Assembly (NCBI GenBank): GCA_016795485.1 | Contig: JAEUHM010000051.1 | Coordinates: 1 to 55,229 of the forward strand | From: Verrucomicrobiaceae bacterium | GTDB lineage: Bacteria; Verrucomicrobiota; Verrucomicrobiia; Verrucomicrobiales; Verrucomicrobiaceae | DNA length: 55,229 nucleotides | Reading direction: 5' to 3' | Shown: piece after piece, positions 45,996 through 54,158 of the stretch | Layout: each line of letters starts with the position of its first letter | Position numbering within the stretch: the first letter of the stretch is position 1 | Notes under the pieces: model-generated | Databases searched by the model: none | Seen by the model: only the letters and a program-made list of their open reading frames with translations | What the model was told of the DNA's origin: nothing | Translations under genes and position numbers: made by a program

Positions 45996-46847
45996 CTAGG
46001 CAGCCATGCGGGCCACGGCAGGACTCCAGTTACTCTGGCCGTCCTTGCCGCCCAGAGCTGCCACACGGAACTCATAGGTTTTGCCTGGCACCAGGTTCTT
46101 CTGCTCAGACGTGAACTTACCTCCTACATACACTTGCTGCCACACGCGTGGTTCACCTTCTACCACCTCGCCGCATTGCAGCACATAACCGCGTGCTTTC
46201 GACACCGCATTCCAGCGCACCAGCAGCACACCCGTGAATTGGGTCTGCTCCACACGCAGATTCTCAGGCCACAGCAATTGACCCACCGGCACTGGAGCAC
46301 GGCGCATCGGCAGCGCTGAGGTGGCTATGATGTCAGGATCACCATTAGACGCCATCTCCACGTACTGACCACGCTGATTGAAGTAGGCGATCAAGTTTGC
46401 CCGCAGCACGTCACGTTGTTCCGTCAGGTTCTTCATCGTCACGCGCCAGGCTTCCATTTCCGAGATGATTGCTTCAAAAGCAGCTAGAGAGGCAGAGAAT
46501 ATAGGGGGCGGAGGCATTGGGGAGGGGAAGTTGGCGTTGTTTTCCATGGCTTTCACGTGGGCTTCGGCAAAGGCAGCCAGCGCTGGGTCCGTACGTTGAT
46601 GGAGTTCCAGGCGGACCTTGGCACCACCAGGCGTGGAGGGCACCGGGTCATCACCCACGTAGTAAAGGCCCGGAGTGCCGTAATGGAGACCCGCATTGTA
46701 GCGCGGCAGTTCCGTTGCGGATACCGTTGGCTTTTTGCGGCGATTGCTTGGCGCGCGGGTAGCGCGTCCGCCAAGCGCGGGCTGACGTGAGCTGCGGCGG
46801 ACGCCTTTAGCAGCTTCATCAGAGGACGAGGGATGGTTCGTTTTCAT
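45996..46847 (-). CDS. Fibronectin type III domain protein
   Basis: From the ATG at 46847 the product has 283 residues; a GTG at 46907 would add 20 Lys/Pro-rich residues. The N-terminal ~40 residues are basic and low in complexity (GVRRSSRQPALGGRATRAPS). A helical middle part (~110-170: LAAFEAIISEMEAWRVTMKNLTEQRDVLRANL, shortened here in sense) precedes a C-terminal Fn3 domain (~195-283): LRVEQTQFTGVLLVRWNAVS, GYVLQCGEV, QQVYVGGKFT, LVPGKTYEFRVAALGG, SNWSPAV. There is no signal peptide. Function is unknown. It and the 93-residue gene sit on one strand around the repeat-rich spacer and may form a recurrent Verrucomicrobiota pair. Confidence 0.72.
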   Translation of the reverse strand: MKTNHPSSSDEAAKGVRRSSRQPALGGRATRAPSNRRKKPTVSATELPRYNAGLHYGTPGLYYVGDDPVPSTPGGAKVRLELHQRTDPALAAFAEAHVKAMENNANFPSPMPPPPIFSASLAAFEAIISEMEAWRVTMKNLTEQRDVLRANLIAYFNQRGQYVEMASNGDPDIIATSALPMRRAPVPVGQLLWPENLRVEQTQFTGVLLVRWNAVSKARGYVLQCGEVVEGEPRVWQQVYVGGKFTSEQKNLVPGKTYEFRVAALGGKDGQSNWSPAVARMAA

Positions 46848-47322
46848 GTTGGGTTGTGGGTGTTTGGATTTCGATGTCGTCGGTTGTTTTGGTTTGGGTT
46901 TGAGCACAGCTCCAGCCGGGATGGCGAGAGCAATCAGTTATTTTGATTAATGTAATAATTACAATAAATCATATAATAGTGCAACAAATATTTAATGTAT
47001 TGCCAATTTAGACTCATTTAAAACTCGCCTTTTAACACGTAAGTCATTGATACATAGGCAGTTAGCGTGCAAAAATAGTTCAGTAACTTGCCTCAAATAC
47101 ACCCCGAATACCGCGTTCCATCCCCCTCATGGGTGGTCAGGTAGCCCCGAGCCAATGATGTCCCCGGCGATTCCAGGCCCATGCCCCCTAACCCTCACCG
47201 AGTTAAAGGATAGGCCGCCGCAGGACTTGCCCAACCGGCGAGAAATCGTCACCCTCAGATGTTTTCGCTTCCCAAGACCGACAAGCTCACGCTAAATCCC
47301 TTAAACGCCGCTTTCATCACCC
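46848..47322. other. AT-rich intergenic region between the Fn3 gene and the restriction operon
   Basis: About 475 bp separate the divergent genes with no convincing ORF. Bases 46930-47040 are strongly AT-rich against a GC-rich background. They include an inverted repeat TGTAATAATTACA (46951-46963, arms of six around one base) and a perfect TATAAT on the plus strand (46972-46977), though no good -35 lies 16-18 bp before it. The rest (47040-47322) shows nothing recognisable. Promoters for the Fn3 gene and hsdR probably lie here. Confidence 0.5.
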
Positions 47323-50172
47323 ATGAGCCTGCCTCCCGAACAGCAAGCCCGCCAAACCATCGACGCCATGTTGGCGGCGGCAGGCTGGGCCGTTCAGGAC
47401 TACAAGGCCTTTGATCCTTCCGCGTCCCTTGGCATCGCGCTTCGGGAGGTGCCACTGAAGTCGGGCCGCTGTGACTACCTTCTCTTGGTGAACCGCAAGC
47501 CCGCAGGCGTCGTCGAGGCCAAGAAGGAAGGTGTCACGCTTTCCACCGTGGCCGATCAGTCGGCGCATTATGCGGAGAACCTCCCCGACTTCCTCAAAGC
47601 TGCGCTCGGCTCCAATTCATTGCCCTTCCGCTACGAGTCCACCGGCGTGGAGACCTTCTTCCGCGATGAGCGCGATCCCCATCCGCGCCCGCGCCGCGTG
47701 TTCTGCTTCCACCGGCCCGAGACGCTCGCGCAGTGGATGGATTCGGCCAAGACGCTCCGCACGCTGCTCGCCGAGATGGCCTTCACGCATCCGCTGAACA
47801 CCCTGGGCATGCGCGACTGCCAGGTGGAAGGCATCACTGGCTTGGAGCAGTCGCTCGCCTCCGATCTGCCTCGTTCGCTCATCCAGATGGCCACTGGCTC
47901 TGGCAAGACTTTCACCGCCTGCGCCTTCACCTACCGCCTCATCAAGTTCGCCAAGGCCAAGCGTGTCCTCTTCCTCGTAGATCGCGCGAATCTCGGCCGT
48001 CAGGCCAAGACCGAGTTTGATCAATACGTGCTGCCCGATGACGGCCGGAAGTTCACCGCCGTTTACAACGTCCAGCACCTCACCTCGAACAAGCTCGACG
48101 ACGTCTGCCGCGTCACCATCTGCACCGTCCAGCGGCTTTACTCCATGCTGCGGGGCGAGGAGCTGCCGGAGGACGCCGACGAACTCTCCGGCTATGAGGT
48201 CAGCAGCGCCGACGACCGCCCGAAGGACGTGGCTTACAATCCCGCCATCCCCATCGAGACCTTCGACTTCATCGTCACCGACGAGTGTCACCGCTCCATC
48301 TATGGCCTCTGGCGGCAGGTGCTTGAGTATTTCGATGCCCACCTCATCGGCCTCACCGCCACGCCGTCAAAGCAGACCATCGGCTTCTTCAATCAGAACC
48401 TCGTCATGGAATACGGCCACGAGCGCGCCGTCGCCGATGGCGTGAATGTCGGCTATGAGGTCTATCGCATCCGCACCCGCGTCACCGAGGCGGGCGACAA
48501 GGTGGAGAAGGGCTTCTACGTGGACCGTCGGCACAAAGAGACCCGCCGCCGCCGTTGGGAGCGCCTCGATGAAGACCTCGCCTTCACCGAAAAGGAGCTG
48601 GATCGCAGCGTCGTCGTCCCATCGCAGATTCGCACCGTGCTCGTTGCGTATAGGGACGCCCTCTTCACCGAGCTGTTCCCTGGTCGCGCTTTGGTGCCGA
48701 AGACGCTCATCTTTGCCAAGGACGACAGCCATGCCGAGGACATCGTGCACCTCGTCTGGGAGGTCTTTGGCAAAGGCACCGACTTCTGCAAAAAGATCAC
48801 CTATCAGGCCAAGCATCCCACCACCGGCAAGCCCGCCAAGAGCGAGGATCTCATCGCCGAGTTCCGCACCTCCCCGCAGCTCCGCATCGCCGTCACCGTG
48901 GACATGATCGCCACCGGCACCGACATCAAGCCCCTGGAGTGCCTGCTCTTCCTCCGCGATGTGCGCAGCCGCGTCTATTTCGAGCAGATGAAAGGCCGCG
49001 GCACCCGCGTGCTCACCCCCACCGATCTGCAATCGGTCTCCGGGGCCGAGGCCAAGGCAAAGACCCACTTCATCATCGTCGATGCCGTCGGCGTCTGCGA
49101 GAGCGACAAGACCGAGTCCCGCCCGCTGGAGCGCAAGCCCACCGTCGCCTTCGACAAGCTCCTCCTCGGCGTCGCCCTCGGAAAGCGGGATGAAGACAGC
49201 CTCACCTCGCTGGCTGGACGCCTTGCCCGGCTCGACCGCGAACTCAACCCGGCCCAGCAAAAGGAAGTCACCACCACCAGCGGTGGCCACACGCTGAGCC
49301 AGATGTCCGCTGCCTTGTTGAAGGCCTTCGATCCCGACGCCATTGCAGAGCACGCCACCGGCATCAAAGGAGCCGAACCTCAGGAGCTCAGCGAGGAAGC
49401 CTTCACGCAGGCTCGGACCGCTCTGATCACCACCGCCTGCGCCCCGTTTGACAAGCCCGCCCTGCGCGACCTCCTCGCCAAGGTGAAGCAGGAGAGCGAG
49501 CAAACCATCGCCACCTCCGTCATTGATGAAGTGCTTGAGCAGGGCTTCAGCGGAGCCGCCAAGGACAAAGCCGCCGCCCTCGCGAAATCCTTCCGCGACT
49601 ACATCGAGCAGCATCAGGCCGAGATCACCGCCCTGCAGATCCTCTACAGCCGCCCCTACGCCCAGCGCCTCACCGAGAAGATGCTCAAGGAGCTGGAAAA
49701 GAAGCTCCGCGAGCAGCACGCCGCCTGGACCGAGGACAACCTCTGGAACGCCTTCGCCGCCACCGCCCCGGACAAAGTCAAAGGCCGCACCCAGGCCGGC
49801 CGCTTCGCCGATCTCGTCTCCCTCGTCCGCTTCGCCCTGGAGCAGCAGCCCGTGCTCAAACCCTTCGCCGACACGGTCAGCGAGCGCTTTGACCAATGGC
49901 TGCGCACTCGCGATCAAGCGGCCACAGCTCAACTTGCAACTTCAAACCTGAAACCTGAAACAGCGGAGCCCGGCACCGTAGCCTTTTCACCTGCCCAGCT
50001 TTCATGGCTCCGCGCCATCCGCGACCACATCGCCACCAGCCTCAGCATCGAGCTGGACGACCTCGACTACACCCCCTTCAACCAGGAAGGCGGCCTCGGC
50101 AAAGCCCATCAACTCTTCAGCGACCAGTTGCCGAAGCTGCTGGAAGAACTTAACGAGGCACTCGCTGCCTGA
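47323..50172 (+). CDS. hsdR: Type I restriction enzyme R subunit (HsdR, EcoEI-like)
   Basis: The product has 949 residues. The N-terminal nuclease domain has the PD-(D/E)xK signature: CDYLLLV with Asp51 and VVEAKKEG with Glu65 and Lys67. The SF2 translocase follows: Walker A MATGSGKTF (Gly192-Thr196), LFLVDRANLGRQAK, TDECHRSI (Asp320-His323, DEAD-box-like), HLIGLTATPS, VTVDMIATGTDIKPLECL and YFEQMKGRGTRV (motif VI). The C-terminal third (~620-949) resembles the EcoEI R C-terminal domain. It translocates DNA and cuts it away from unmethylated sites as part of the R2M2S complex. All key residues are intact. Residues ~870-882 (QLATSNLKPETAE) are encoded by a repetitive DNA stretch and form a likely linker. 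The next gene starts 4 bp after its stop. Confidence 0.95.
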   Translation: MSLPPEQQARQTIDAMLAAAGWAVQDYKAFDPSASLGIALREVPLKSGRCDYLLLVNRKPAGVVEAKKEGVTLSTVADQSAHYAENLPDFLKAALGSNSLPFRYESTGVETFFRDERDPHPRPRRVFCFHRPETLAQWMDSAKTLRTLLAEMAFTHPLNTLGMRDCQVEGITGLEQSLASDLPRSLIQMATGSGKTFTACAFTYRLIKFAKAKRVLFLVDRANLGRQAKTEFDQYVLPDDGRKFTAVYNVQHLTSNKLDDVCRVTICTVQRLYSMLRGEELPEDADELSGYEVSSADDRPKDVAYNPAIPIETFDFIVTDECHRSIYGLWRQVLEYFDAHLIGLTATPSKQTIGFFNQNLVMEYGHERAVADGVNVGYEVYRIRTRVTEAGDKVEKGFYVDRRHKETRRRRWERLDEDLAFTEKELDRSVVVPSQIRTVLVAYRDALFTELFPGRALVPKTLIFAKDDSHAEDIVHLVWEVFGKGTDFCKKITYQAKHPTTGKPAKSEDLIAEFRTSPQLRIAVTVDMIATGTDIKPLECLLFLRDVRSRVYFEQMKGRGTRVLTPTDLQSVSGAEAKAKTHFIIVDAVGVCESDKTESRPLERKPTVAFDKLLLGVALGKRDEDSLTSLAGRLARLDRELNPAQQKEVTTTSGGHTLSQMSAALLKAFDPDAIAEHATGIKGAEPQELSEEAFTQARTALITTACAPFDKPALRDLLAKVKQESEQTIATSVIDEVLEQGFSGAAKDKAAALAKSFRDYIEQHQAEITALQILYSRPYAQRLTEKMLKELEKKLREQHAAWTEDNLWNAFAATAPDKVKGRTQAGRFADLVSLVRFALEQQPVLKPFADTVSERFDQWLRTRDQAATAQLATSNLKPETAEPGTVAFSPAQLSWLRAIRDHIATSLSIELDDLDYTPFNQEGGLGKAHQLFSDQLPKLLEELNEALAA
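49930..49966 (+). repeat. Degenerate (CAACTTGAAAC-type) repeat within hsdR
   Basis: The stretch reads CAACTTGCAACTTCAAAC then CTGAAACCTGAAACAGCGG, a run of 7-bp-like units (CTGAAAC twice, CAACTT twice). It resembles low-complexity spacer repeats of Verrucomicrobiota intergenic DNA but is translated in frame as part of the C-terminal linker of HsdR. Its AT content stands out from the flanking GC-rich coding sequence. Confidence 0.55.
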
Positions 50173-50176
50173 CGTC

Positions 50177-50839
50177 ATGCCTGAGGCAGAGAACAACAGG
50201 ACCAACAAGACCAACGCGACAGACAATCGTCGTCCGTCCCGTGCGTCCTCTCCGTCCTCTCCGTCCTGTTCAGACGGCTTCATCCCCGCCCACGGCGGCT
50301 ACGAGGACCTCCTCTCCTTCCGCAAATCCCGCCTCGTCTATGACGCCACCGTCCGCTTCTGCGACCGCTTCATAGACAAGCGCAGCCGCACCACCGATCA
50401 GATGATCCAGGCCGCGCGCTCTGGGAAACAGAACATCCTGGAGGGCAGCCAGGCCAGCGGCACCTCGAAGGAAATGGAACTCAAGCTCACCAACGTCGCC
50501 CGGGCCAGTTTGGAAGAACTCCTCGAAGACTACCGCGACTACCTCCGCTCCGCCAATCAGCCGCAGTGGGACAAAAGCTCCAAGGAAGCCCTCTTCGTCC
50601 GCAAGCTGGGCCGTTCACCGGACGAGTCCTTCGAGTCCTATCGCGAGTTCATCGACACCCGCCCCGGCCCTGTTGTGGCAAACATCATCATCAGCCTCAT
50701 TCACCAGACCAATTACCTCCTCGACCAGCAAATCCGGCGTCTTGAAAAAGACTTTCTCAACGAAGGCGGCCTCCGCGAACGCATGACCCGCGCCCGCCTT
50801 GCCACCCGCTCTCAGCAACAAAAAAGACCTCCTCAGTAA
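50177..50839 (+). CDS. Four-helix-bundle protein (S23/'4helix suffix' type)
   Basis: The product has 220 residues. Residues ~33-200 match the four-helix-bundle family first known from 23S rRNA intervening sequences, in its longer 'suffix' form: FIPAHGGYEDLLSFRKSRLV, VYDATVRFCDRFIDK, DQMIQAARSGKQNILEGSQA (the conserved N-I-x-E-G-x-x-A helix), ELKLTNVARASLEELLEDY, and TNYLLDQQIRRLEKDFL. Function is unknown; many sit in operons with restriction or defence genes. The first ~32 residues (NNRTNKTNATDN, RPSRASSPSSPSCS) come from low-complexity repeats and are probably disordered. The gene begins 4 bp after hsdR and so belongs to the operon. Confidence 0.82.
   Translation: MPEAENNRTNKTNATDNRRPSRASSPSSPSCSDGFIPAHGGYEDLLSFRKSRLVYDATVRFCDRFIDKRSRTTDQMIQAARSGKQNILEGSQASGTSKEMELKLTNVARASLEELLEDYRDYLRSANQPQWDKSSKEALFVRKLGRSPDESFESYREFIDTRPGPVVANIIISLIHQTNYLLDQQIRRLEKDFLNEGGLRERMTRARLATRSQQQKRPPQ
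50229..50272 (+). repeat. GTCCTCTCC-type repeat translated at the start of the four-helix gene
   Basis: Units of CGTCC/GTCCTCT recur (GTCGTCCGTCCC, GCGTCCTCTCCGTCC, TCTCCGTCCTG) and end in TTCAG. A second short tract of the same kind (CCTCCGTC, GAGTCCGTCCTGTGAGTCC) lies between this gene and the 64-residue ORF at about 50914-50942. In the first location the repeat is read as Arg/Ser/Pro-rich protein. Confidence 0.55.
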
Positions 50840-50959
50840 CTCCAACGACTCCACAGGACAATACAAGACTCATACGGCCAACTTCCCCGGAGCGCGCTCT
50901 CACAACCCAGCCCCCTCCGTCGAGTCCGTCCTGTGAGTCCTCTCCTTTCGCCCAGCTCC

Positions 50960-51154
50960 ATGACCTTCGACATCGCCCGCATCCTCGAAAGCAAGCGCCA
51001 GCACCGCCGGGCGCTGGCCGCGCTGCCCATTGAGGAAAAGCTGCGCCTGCTTGATGACCTCCGCCAGCGCACCCTCGACCTCCGCGGCAGCCAGCCCGCC
51101 AGCAGCTTCATCCTGCGTGAAGAACCCGCCGTCTATGGCGCAAAGAAGCCATGA
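50960..51154 (+). CDS. Hypothetical 64-residue protein in the hsd operon
   Basis: From the ATG at 50960 the product begins MTFDIARILESKRQHRRALA and continues LPIEEKLRLLDDLRQRTLDLRG. It is basic and predicted helical, with no membrane segment. The stop overlaps the hsdS start by ATGA, which supports real translation. I recall similar ~60-80-residue proteins with a K-x-x-x-R-x-x-L-A-x-L-P-x-x-E-K-L-x-x-L core next to Type I systems and AbiEii-like genes but not a function. A coupling or antitoxin-like role is only a guess. Confidence 0.65.
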   Translation: MTFDIARILESKRQHRRALAALPIEEKLRLLDDLRQRTLDLRGSQPASSFILREEPAVYGAKKP

Positions 51155-52680
51155 CCGCCAAACCGCGCCGCAAGACTTCCCAAGCCCCAAAGGGGCGAAA
51201 TAAGACAGCCCAGGGCAACGCCCTGGGTAACGCACCCCCAGAAGATCAGAGCCCTGAAGGGGCGGGACAAAGCGGCGAACTTCCGAAAGGCTGGCGATGG
51301 GTCACGCTCGGCGATGTTGCCGAGTCGATGAAGAACGGCATCTACAAACCCGCGTCGTCCTACGCTGATGACGGCATGGCGTGCCTGCGAATGTATAACA
51401 TCGGCGACGGTAAAATTGTCTGGCGTGACATCAAGAGGATGCGCCTGTCCGAAGTCGAAGTTAAGGAATACGAACTCTTGCCCGGCGACCTGCTCGTGAA
51501 CCGCGTTAACAGCCGCGAATTGGTGGGGAAGTCTGTCGCGATTCCGACCGGGCTTGAGCGGTGCGTTTTCGAGAGCAAAAACATTCGAGTCCGCATTCGA
51601 CGCGATTTGGTGTTGCCGGAATTCGTGAGCTACCGGTTGCTTTCCGCAGGCAGCCGCTACTTCACGCAGAACGCGCAGCAGGTTGTCGGCATGGCATCCA
51701 TAAGCCAGCCACAAGTCGCGCGTTTTCCACTTCCCCTTCCACCCCTCGACGACCAACGCCGCATCGTGGCAGAGATTGAGAAGCAATTCACGCGGCTGGA
51801 GGCGGGAGTGGCGGCGTTGCGGCGGGTGCAGGCCAACCTCAAACGCTACCGCGCCGCCGTCCTGAAAGCCGCCTGCGAAGGCCGCCTCGTCCCCACCGAA
51901 GCCGAACTCGCCCGCACCGAAGGCCGCCCCTTCGAATCCGGCCAGCAACTCCTCGCCCGCATCCTCACCGAGCGCCGCCAAAACTGGCAGGGCCGGGGGA
52001 AATACAAGGAACCCGCCAGCCTGAGCACCTCAGGTTATGAGCCTGACTCGTTGCCGGAAGGATGGGCTTGGGCTACTCCCGAACAATTATCATCTTCAGA
52101 GTCCTACTCGCTAGGGATCGGACCATTCGGCAGCAATCTAAAAGTCAGCGATTACACGACGGAAGGAGTGCCTTTGATCTTTGTTCGGAACATAAGACCG
52201 GGACGATTTGTGAAAGCGAAGGAGGTTTACGTCACTGACGCGAAAGCGGAGGAATTGAAGGCTCATCAAGCCTTGGGTGGTGACATCCTGATTACGAAGA
52301 TGGGAGCACCGCCCGGAGATGCGTGCCTTTACCCCGAAGATGCTCCAAAGGCTGTGATTACCGCTGACTGCATCAAGTTTCGCCCGTCTCCTTTGCTGTC
52401 AGAAAAGCGGTTCTTCGTTCATGCGCTGAACTCCGACATAGTGAAGCCTCAGATACTCGACATCACCAAAGGCGTTGCGCAGATGAAAGTCAGTCTGGGA
52501 CGATTTGAATCCATCGCTATTCCCCTCCCACCCCTCGCTGAACAAACGCGCATCGTGGCGGAAGTGGAGCGGCGGTTGAGCGTGGTGGAGGAACTGGAAG
52601 CCGTGGTCACCACCAACCTCCAACGCGCCACCCGCCTGCGGCAGTCAGTTCTTCAGAAGGCCTTCATGGGAGAGCTTTAG
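51151..52680 (+). CDS. hsdS: Type I restriction-modification specificity subunit (HsdS)
   Basis: The product has 509 residues with two target-recognition domains, each followed by a long helical spacer. TRD1 starts LPKGWRWVTLGDVAES (~45) and ends VARFPLPLPPLDDQRRIVAEIEKQF; TRD2 starts LPEGWAWATPEQL (~304) and ends IAIPLPPLAEQTRIVAEVERRL. The two halves recognise the two parts of a bipartite site, and the spacers set the gap. The N-terminal ~44 residues are unusual: they are encoded by a hairpin repeat element (51184-51263) and no alternative ATG, GTG or TTG in frame lies between it and TRD1, so the element is translated. The start overlaps the 64-residue ORF by ATGA. The 5' element probably arrived by insertion. 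Confidence 0.93.
   Translation: MTAKPRRKTSQAPKGRNKTAQGNALGNAPPEDQSPEGAGQSGELPKGWRWVTLGDVAESMKNGIYKPASSYADDGMACLRMYNIGDGKIVWRDIKRMRLSEVEVKEYELLPGDLLVNRVNSRELVGKSVAIPTGLERCVFESKNIRVRIRRDLVLPEFVSYRLLSAGSRYFTQNAQQVVGMASISQPQVARFPLPLPPLDDQRRIVAEIEKQFTRLEAGVAALRRVQANLKRYRAAVLKAACEGRLVPTEAELARTEGRPFESGQQLLARILTERRQNWQGRGKYKEPASLSTSGYEPDSLPEGWAWATPEQLSSSESYSLGIGPFGSNLKVSDYTTEGVPLIFVRNIRPGRFVKAKEVYVTDAKAEELKAHQALGGDILITKMGAPPGDACLYPEDAPKAVITADCIKFRPSPLLSEKRFFVHALNSDIVKPQILDITKGVAQMKVSLGRFESIAIPLPPLAEQTRIVAEVERRLSVVEELEAVVTTNLQRATRLRQSVLQKAFMGEL
51184..51263 (+). repeat. PVC-type hairpin repeat element inserted in frame in hsdS
   Basis: Three perfect or near-perfect hairpins stand in a row: GCCCCAAAGGGGC (51184-51196), CCCAGGGCAACGCCCTGGG (51209-51227) and GCCCTGAAGGGGC (51251-51263). 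The outer two are related to each other. I recall the same combination (C-C-C-T-G-A-A-G-G-G-G-C-G and A-G-C-C-C-A-G-G-G-C-A-A-C-G) as a common intergenic repeat in planctomycetes and Verrucomicrobiota. Here it has no in-frame stop and encodes residues ~12-38 of HsdS. Confidence 0.8.
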
Positions 52681-52689
52681 AATGGCTGG

Positions 52690-53697
52690 TTGAACACGAC
52701 CGGCAAACAAGGCACACTCCTCAACACTCATCTAAGAGACCATTCCGTGAAGACCGTTGAACGCATATTCCGACTCGAAGGAACCACAGGCCTGGGCGCG
52801 AAGCCGAATCCAGGTCTGCTGGGGGCGTTGCTCGTGCAGATTCCTGACACGCTGCGCGATGCGGTGCGCATGGGCTTTCTGCACTCCAGCCGGGCCGGGG
52901 GGAGGCTGTCCCGTGCCTTGCAGGCGGCCTCGGAGGTGCGCTTCGTTGGGTGCTCGTCCACCTCGGGCGACTTTACCGATGTGTGCTTTGAACTGCCGGT
53001 GTTTGGCGAGGCGGCTCCTGAACTTTTCGCCCAAGGGCAACTATGGGATGACGGCCCGAAGCCTGAGTCGTCGGCCTTTGACTTGCTCGGGGATGCAGTG
53101 ATCGACATCGGTGCGGGCAGGTCCAACAGCGATCATTTTGACAAGCCACTACTGTCTCGCGTGGGTCGCTATGGCGTGCTTTTCAAGAAGGGTCTGCAAC
53201 GAGTAGCGCTGGTGGGAGAAGAGCAACGAACCGTGGCACAGATCAATGCGTCGGTGGTAGAGTCGGCTCATCAACTGTCCCGCAAAACGCCTGCTTCGCG
53301 TCGGGTGCGTGTGACGGGCAAGCTGGACCTGATGGGAGCCAGCCAGGGAGTGATGAAACTGCACCTGCGGCCGGGTGAGATCGTGACGGCGCTATGGACA
53401 GGTCAGGGCGATCTGGAGCAGTTCAAGCATTGCTTCAACGCGGATGTGGTGGTGGAAGGAACGGGGGTCTTCCGGCCTTCAGGAACCCTGTTGCGGGTGG
53501 AGGCTGACGCTGTGGCTGCTGCTTCGAGCCAGGATGAGTTTTTCCGCGAGCTGCCCAGGTCATTGGAAGCTCCCGACTATGAGTCCCTGCTGCGGGTGCG
53601 CCCCGGCGAGAAGTCTGCTTACCACCGCATTCTGGGTGTGATTCCAGCCGAGGAAAGTGACGAGGAATTTGCCGCCGCGATCGAAGCCTTGAGTTGA
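52690..53697 (+). CDS. Hypothetical protein upstream of a PIN nuclease
   Basis: The product has 335 residues from a TTG at 52690, or 316 from a GTG at 52747 (residue Val20), which looks the better start because the conserved-looking part begins VKTVERIFRLEG. It continues NPGLLGALLVQIPDTLRDAVRM, SRAGGRLSRALQAASEVRFV and, near the end, VVVEGTGVFRPSG. No domain with known function is recognised. I recall distant proteins with the same V-V-E-G-x-x-x-F-R-P-S-G ending just before PIN genes, so it may be their partner. Size is large for an antitoxin. Only 2 bp separate its stop from the PIN start. Confidence 0.6.
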   Translation: MNTTGKQGTLLNTHLRDHSVKTVERIFRLEGTTGLGAKPNPGLLGALLVQIPDTLRDAVRMGFLHSSRAGGRLSRALQAASEVRFVGCSSTSGDFTDVCFELPVFGEAAPELFAQGQLWDDGPKPESSAFDLLGDAVIDIGAGRSNSDHFDKPLLSRVGRYGVLFKKGLQRVALVGEEQRTVAQINASVVESAHQLSRKTPASRRVRVTGKLDLMGASQGVMKLHLRPGEIVTALWTGQGDLEQFKHCFNADVVVEGTGVFRPSGTLLRVEADAVAAASSQDEFFRELPRSLEAPDYESLLRVRPGEKSAYHRILGVIPAEESDEEFAAAIEALS

Positions 53698-53699
53698 TC

Positions 53700-54158
53700 A
53701 TGAGTTCCTCCCAAGGCTATCTTCTGGATACCAATGTGGTCTTGCATGCCACCCGCCAGCAGAGCCCCGTGTCGCTGGCCGTGGAGAGTCAGTTTCAACT
53801 CCAGTCGTCGCTGTTTCGTCCGGCTATCTGTGAGGTGACCGTCGCGGAACTCTGGGCTTTTGCCCAGGCCTGGGGTGAGAAGCGAAAAGAACTGCTACGG
53901 AAGGTGCTGTTGGACTTTGTGGTGTTGCCGATTGGTAATCCACAAATTCACCAGCGTTGGGCGGAACTGTATTCCCATGCCCGCAGCGGAGGGCTGGCGA
54001 TTCAGCACGATCACAATGATGTCTGGATCGCAGCCACAGCCCATGTCGCAGGTCTAAAGCTACTGACCACGGACGGCGCGGCATTCCTTCCGCTTCGTGG
54101 AACTGCATGGGTGCAAGTCGAAGTGCTCGACCCGAAGACCGGCATCATCGTCCCATGA
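53700..54158 (+). CDS. PIN-domain ribonuclease, likely toxin component
   Basis: The product has 152 residues from the ATG at 53700. The PIN signature is complete: YLLDTNVVLH (Asp10), TVAELWAFA (Glu50), HNDVWIAATA (Asp107) and LTTDGAAFL (Asp125), the four acidic residues that bind magnesium. PIN proteins of this length are usually VapC-like toxins that cleave RNA. The upstream gene is not a recognisable VapB antitoxin. It is placed inside a restriction operon, between hsdS and hsdM, and overlaps hsdM by ATGA, so it must be expressed with them. Confidence 0.85.
   Translation: MSSSQGYLLDTNVVLHATRQQSPVSLAVESQFQLQSSLFRPAICEVTVAELWAFAQAWGEKRKELLRKVLLDFVVLPIGNPQIHQRWAELYSHARSGGLAIQHDHNDVWIAATAHVAGLKLLTTDGAAFLPLRGTAWVQVEVLDPKTGIIVP

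Noticed and set aside
48367..49932. 521-codon minus-strand frame within hsdR
   Set aside because: Strongly Gly/Glu/Leu-biased shadow of the R subunit; the plus frame has all helicase motifs.
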